DNA of 6,604 nucleotides from Paludibacteraceae bacterium (GTDB taxonomy: Bacteria; Bacteroidota; Bacteroidia; Bacteroidales; Paludibacteraceae): assembly GCA_017646225.1 (NCBI GenBank), contig JAGCMZ010000114.1:1-6604 (forward strand), in the 5' to 3' direction. The notes below the pieces were generated by a model. The model ran no database searches. It was not told the origin of the DNA and saw nothing but the letters and a program-made list of their open reading frames with translations. The position numbers were made by a program, and so were the translations under genes. How positions within the stretch are numbered: position 1 is the stretch's first letter; each line of letters starts with the position of its first letter. Of this stretch, positions 6,217 to 6,604 are shown one piece after another.

Positions 6217-6237
6217 TCTACAACTATAACCAATAAT

Positions 6238-6264
6238 GCGGGTATCCATGTGATACCCGTTTTT
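6238..6264 (+). terminator. rho-independent terminator after the OmpH-like gene
   Basis: CGGGTATC (6239-6246) pairs perfectly with GATACCCG (6252-6259) around a 5-base loop, extended by a G-T pair, and is followed by TTTTT (6260-6264). It lies 22 bp after the OmpH stop and ends 23 bp before fmt, so it separates the two transcription units. Confidence 0.85.
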
Positions 6265-6287
6265 GTACGTTTTAGTCCGTCCATAAC

Positions 6288-6604
6288 ATGAGTAAAAAAG
6301 ACTTAAGAATCGTATACATGGGAACCCCCGAGTTTGCCGTTGAACCCTTAAAACGTTTAGTTGACGAGGGGTACAACGTAGTCGGTGTAGTTACCATGCC
6401 CGATAAACCCGCCGGTAGGGGACAACACTTGCAAGAGTCGCCCGTAAAAAAATATGCCTTGCAAGAAGACATACCTTTGTTGCAACCCGAAAAATTGCGC
6501 GACGAAGATTTCTTGGTGCAATTAAAAATGTGGCAAGCCGATATTCAAGTAGTGGTTGCCTTTAGAATGTTGCCAGAGGTAGTTTGGAATATGCCTCGTT
6601 TGGG
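6288..6604 (+). CDS. fmt: methionyl-tRNA formyltransferase, 5' part (3' end outside the window)
   Basis: Fmt formylates the amino group of initiator Met-tRNA using 10-formyl-THF, allowing bacterial translation initiation. The first 105 codons are present of a family usually 305-325 aa. Motifs seen are IVYMGTPEFAV (8-18, first Rossmann strand and loop), VVTMPDKPAGRGQ (34-46), SPVKKYA (51-57), LLQPEKLRD (64-72) and VVVAFRMLPEVVWNMPRL (88-105). The last is the segment just ahead of the catalytic Asn-His region, which lies past the window edge. The AFRMLP form in place of FGQILP is, as I recall, usual for Bacteroidota. The ATG at 6288 is supported by family alignment of the N-terminus. A possible -7 box, TACGTTTT (6266-6273), lies between the terminator and the start, but matches the consensus in all but the last base. 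Confidence 0.95.
   Translation, partial: MSKKDLRIVYMGTPEFAVEPLKRLVDEGYNVVGVVTMPDKPAGRGQHLQESPVKKYALQEDIPLLQPEKLRDEDFLVQLKMWQADIQVVVAFRMLPEVVWNMPRL

Noticed and set aside
1..6604. Mobile element, prophage, CRISPR or defence island
   Set aside because: No transposase, integrase, terminal repeats, regularly spaced repeats or tRNA were seen; the gene content is housekeeping throughout.

Overview
The window looks like chromosomal DNA from a member of the Bacteroidota (Bacteroidetes), most likely a Bacteroidales-like lineage. The evidence is the type of protein sequences (RsmE, M20C dipeptidase, OmpH/Skp and Fmt all read like Bacteroidota versions), promoter-like boxes of the phylum's TAnnTTTG type in front of the lone genes, and A-rich or uninformative leaders in place of clear Shine-Dalgarno sites. 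Standard stop codons (TAA and TAG) end the genes. No mobile element, CRISPR array, tRNA or rRNA was seen.

Layout: positions 1-2076 hold three tightly packed plus-strand genes: the 3' part of an M18 metallo-aminopeptidase, mtnN (MTA/SAH nucleosidase) and rsmE (16S rRNA m3U1498 methyltransferase). They converge on a minus-strand block, 5306 down to 2113, made of a PepD-type M20C dipeptidase followed by dnaX (clamp-loader gamma/tau). A 108-bp intergenic region (5307-5414) with two divergent promoter-like boxes separates pepD from a plus-strand pair: a 67-aa single-pass membrane protein and an OmpH/Skp-like periplasmic protein whose frame is broken by one TAA. A rho-independent terminator follows, then the 5' part of fmt (methionyl-tRNA formyltransferase), which runs off the window.

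The most interesting item is dnaX. The frame that carries the ATPase and collar domains stops at 2706, just after a run of eleven A residues on the coding strand (2715-2725). The conserved tau C-terminal domain lies in the -1 frame immediately downstream. That frame has no credible start of its own and is closed by TGA just upstream of the run. Both other frames stop within nine bases of the run. A hairpin of 7 + 4 base pairs abuts the 5' side of the run. This is the architecture expected of programmed slippage, most simply transcriptional, making a short gamma-like (369 aa) and a long tau-like (567 aa) product from one gene. Here the genomic frame gives the short form and slippage gives the long one, the reverse of the E. 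coli and Thermus arrangements. A homopolymer-length sequencing error is the main alternative.

The second oddity is the single in-frame stop in the OmpH-like gene. Two lesions in 6.6 kb mean raw-read quality should be considered for both. Functionally the genes are housekeeping: peptide turnover (two metallopeptidases), methyl-cycle salvage, rRNA modification, replication, envelope protein chaperoning and translation initiation.
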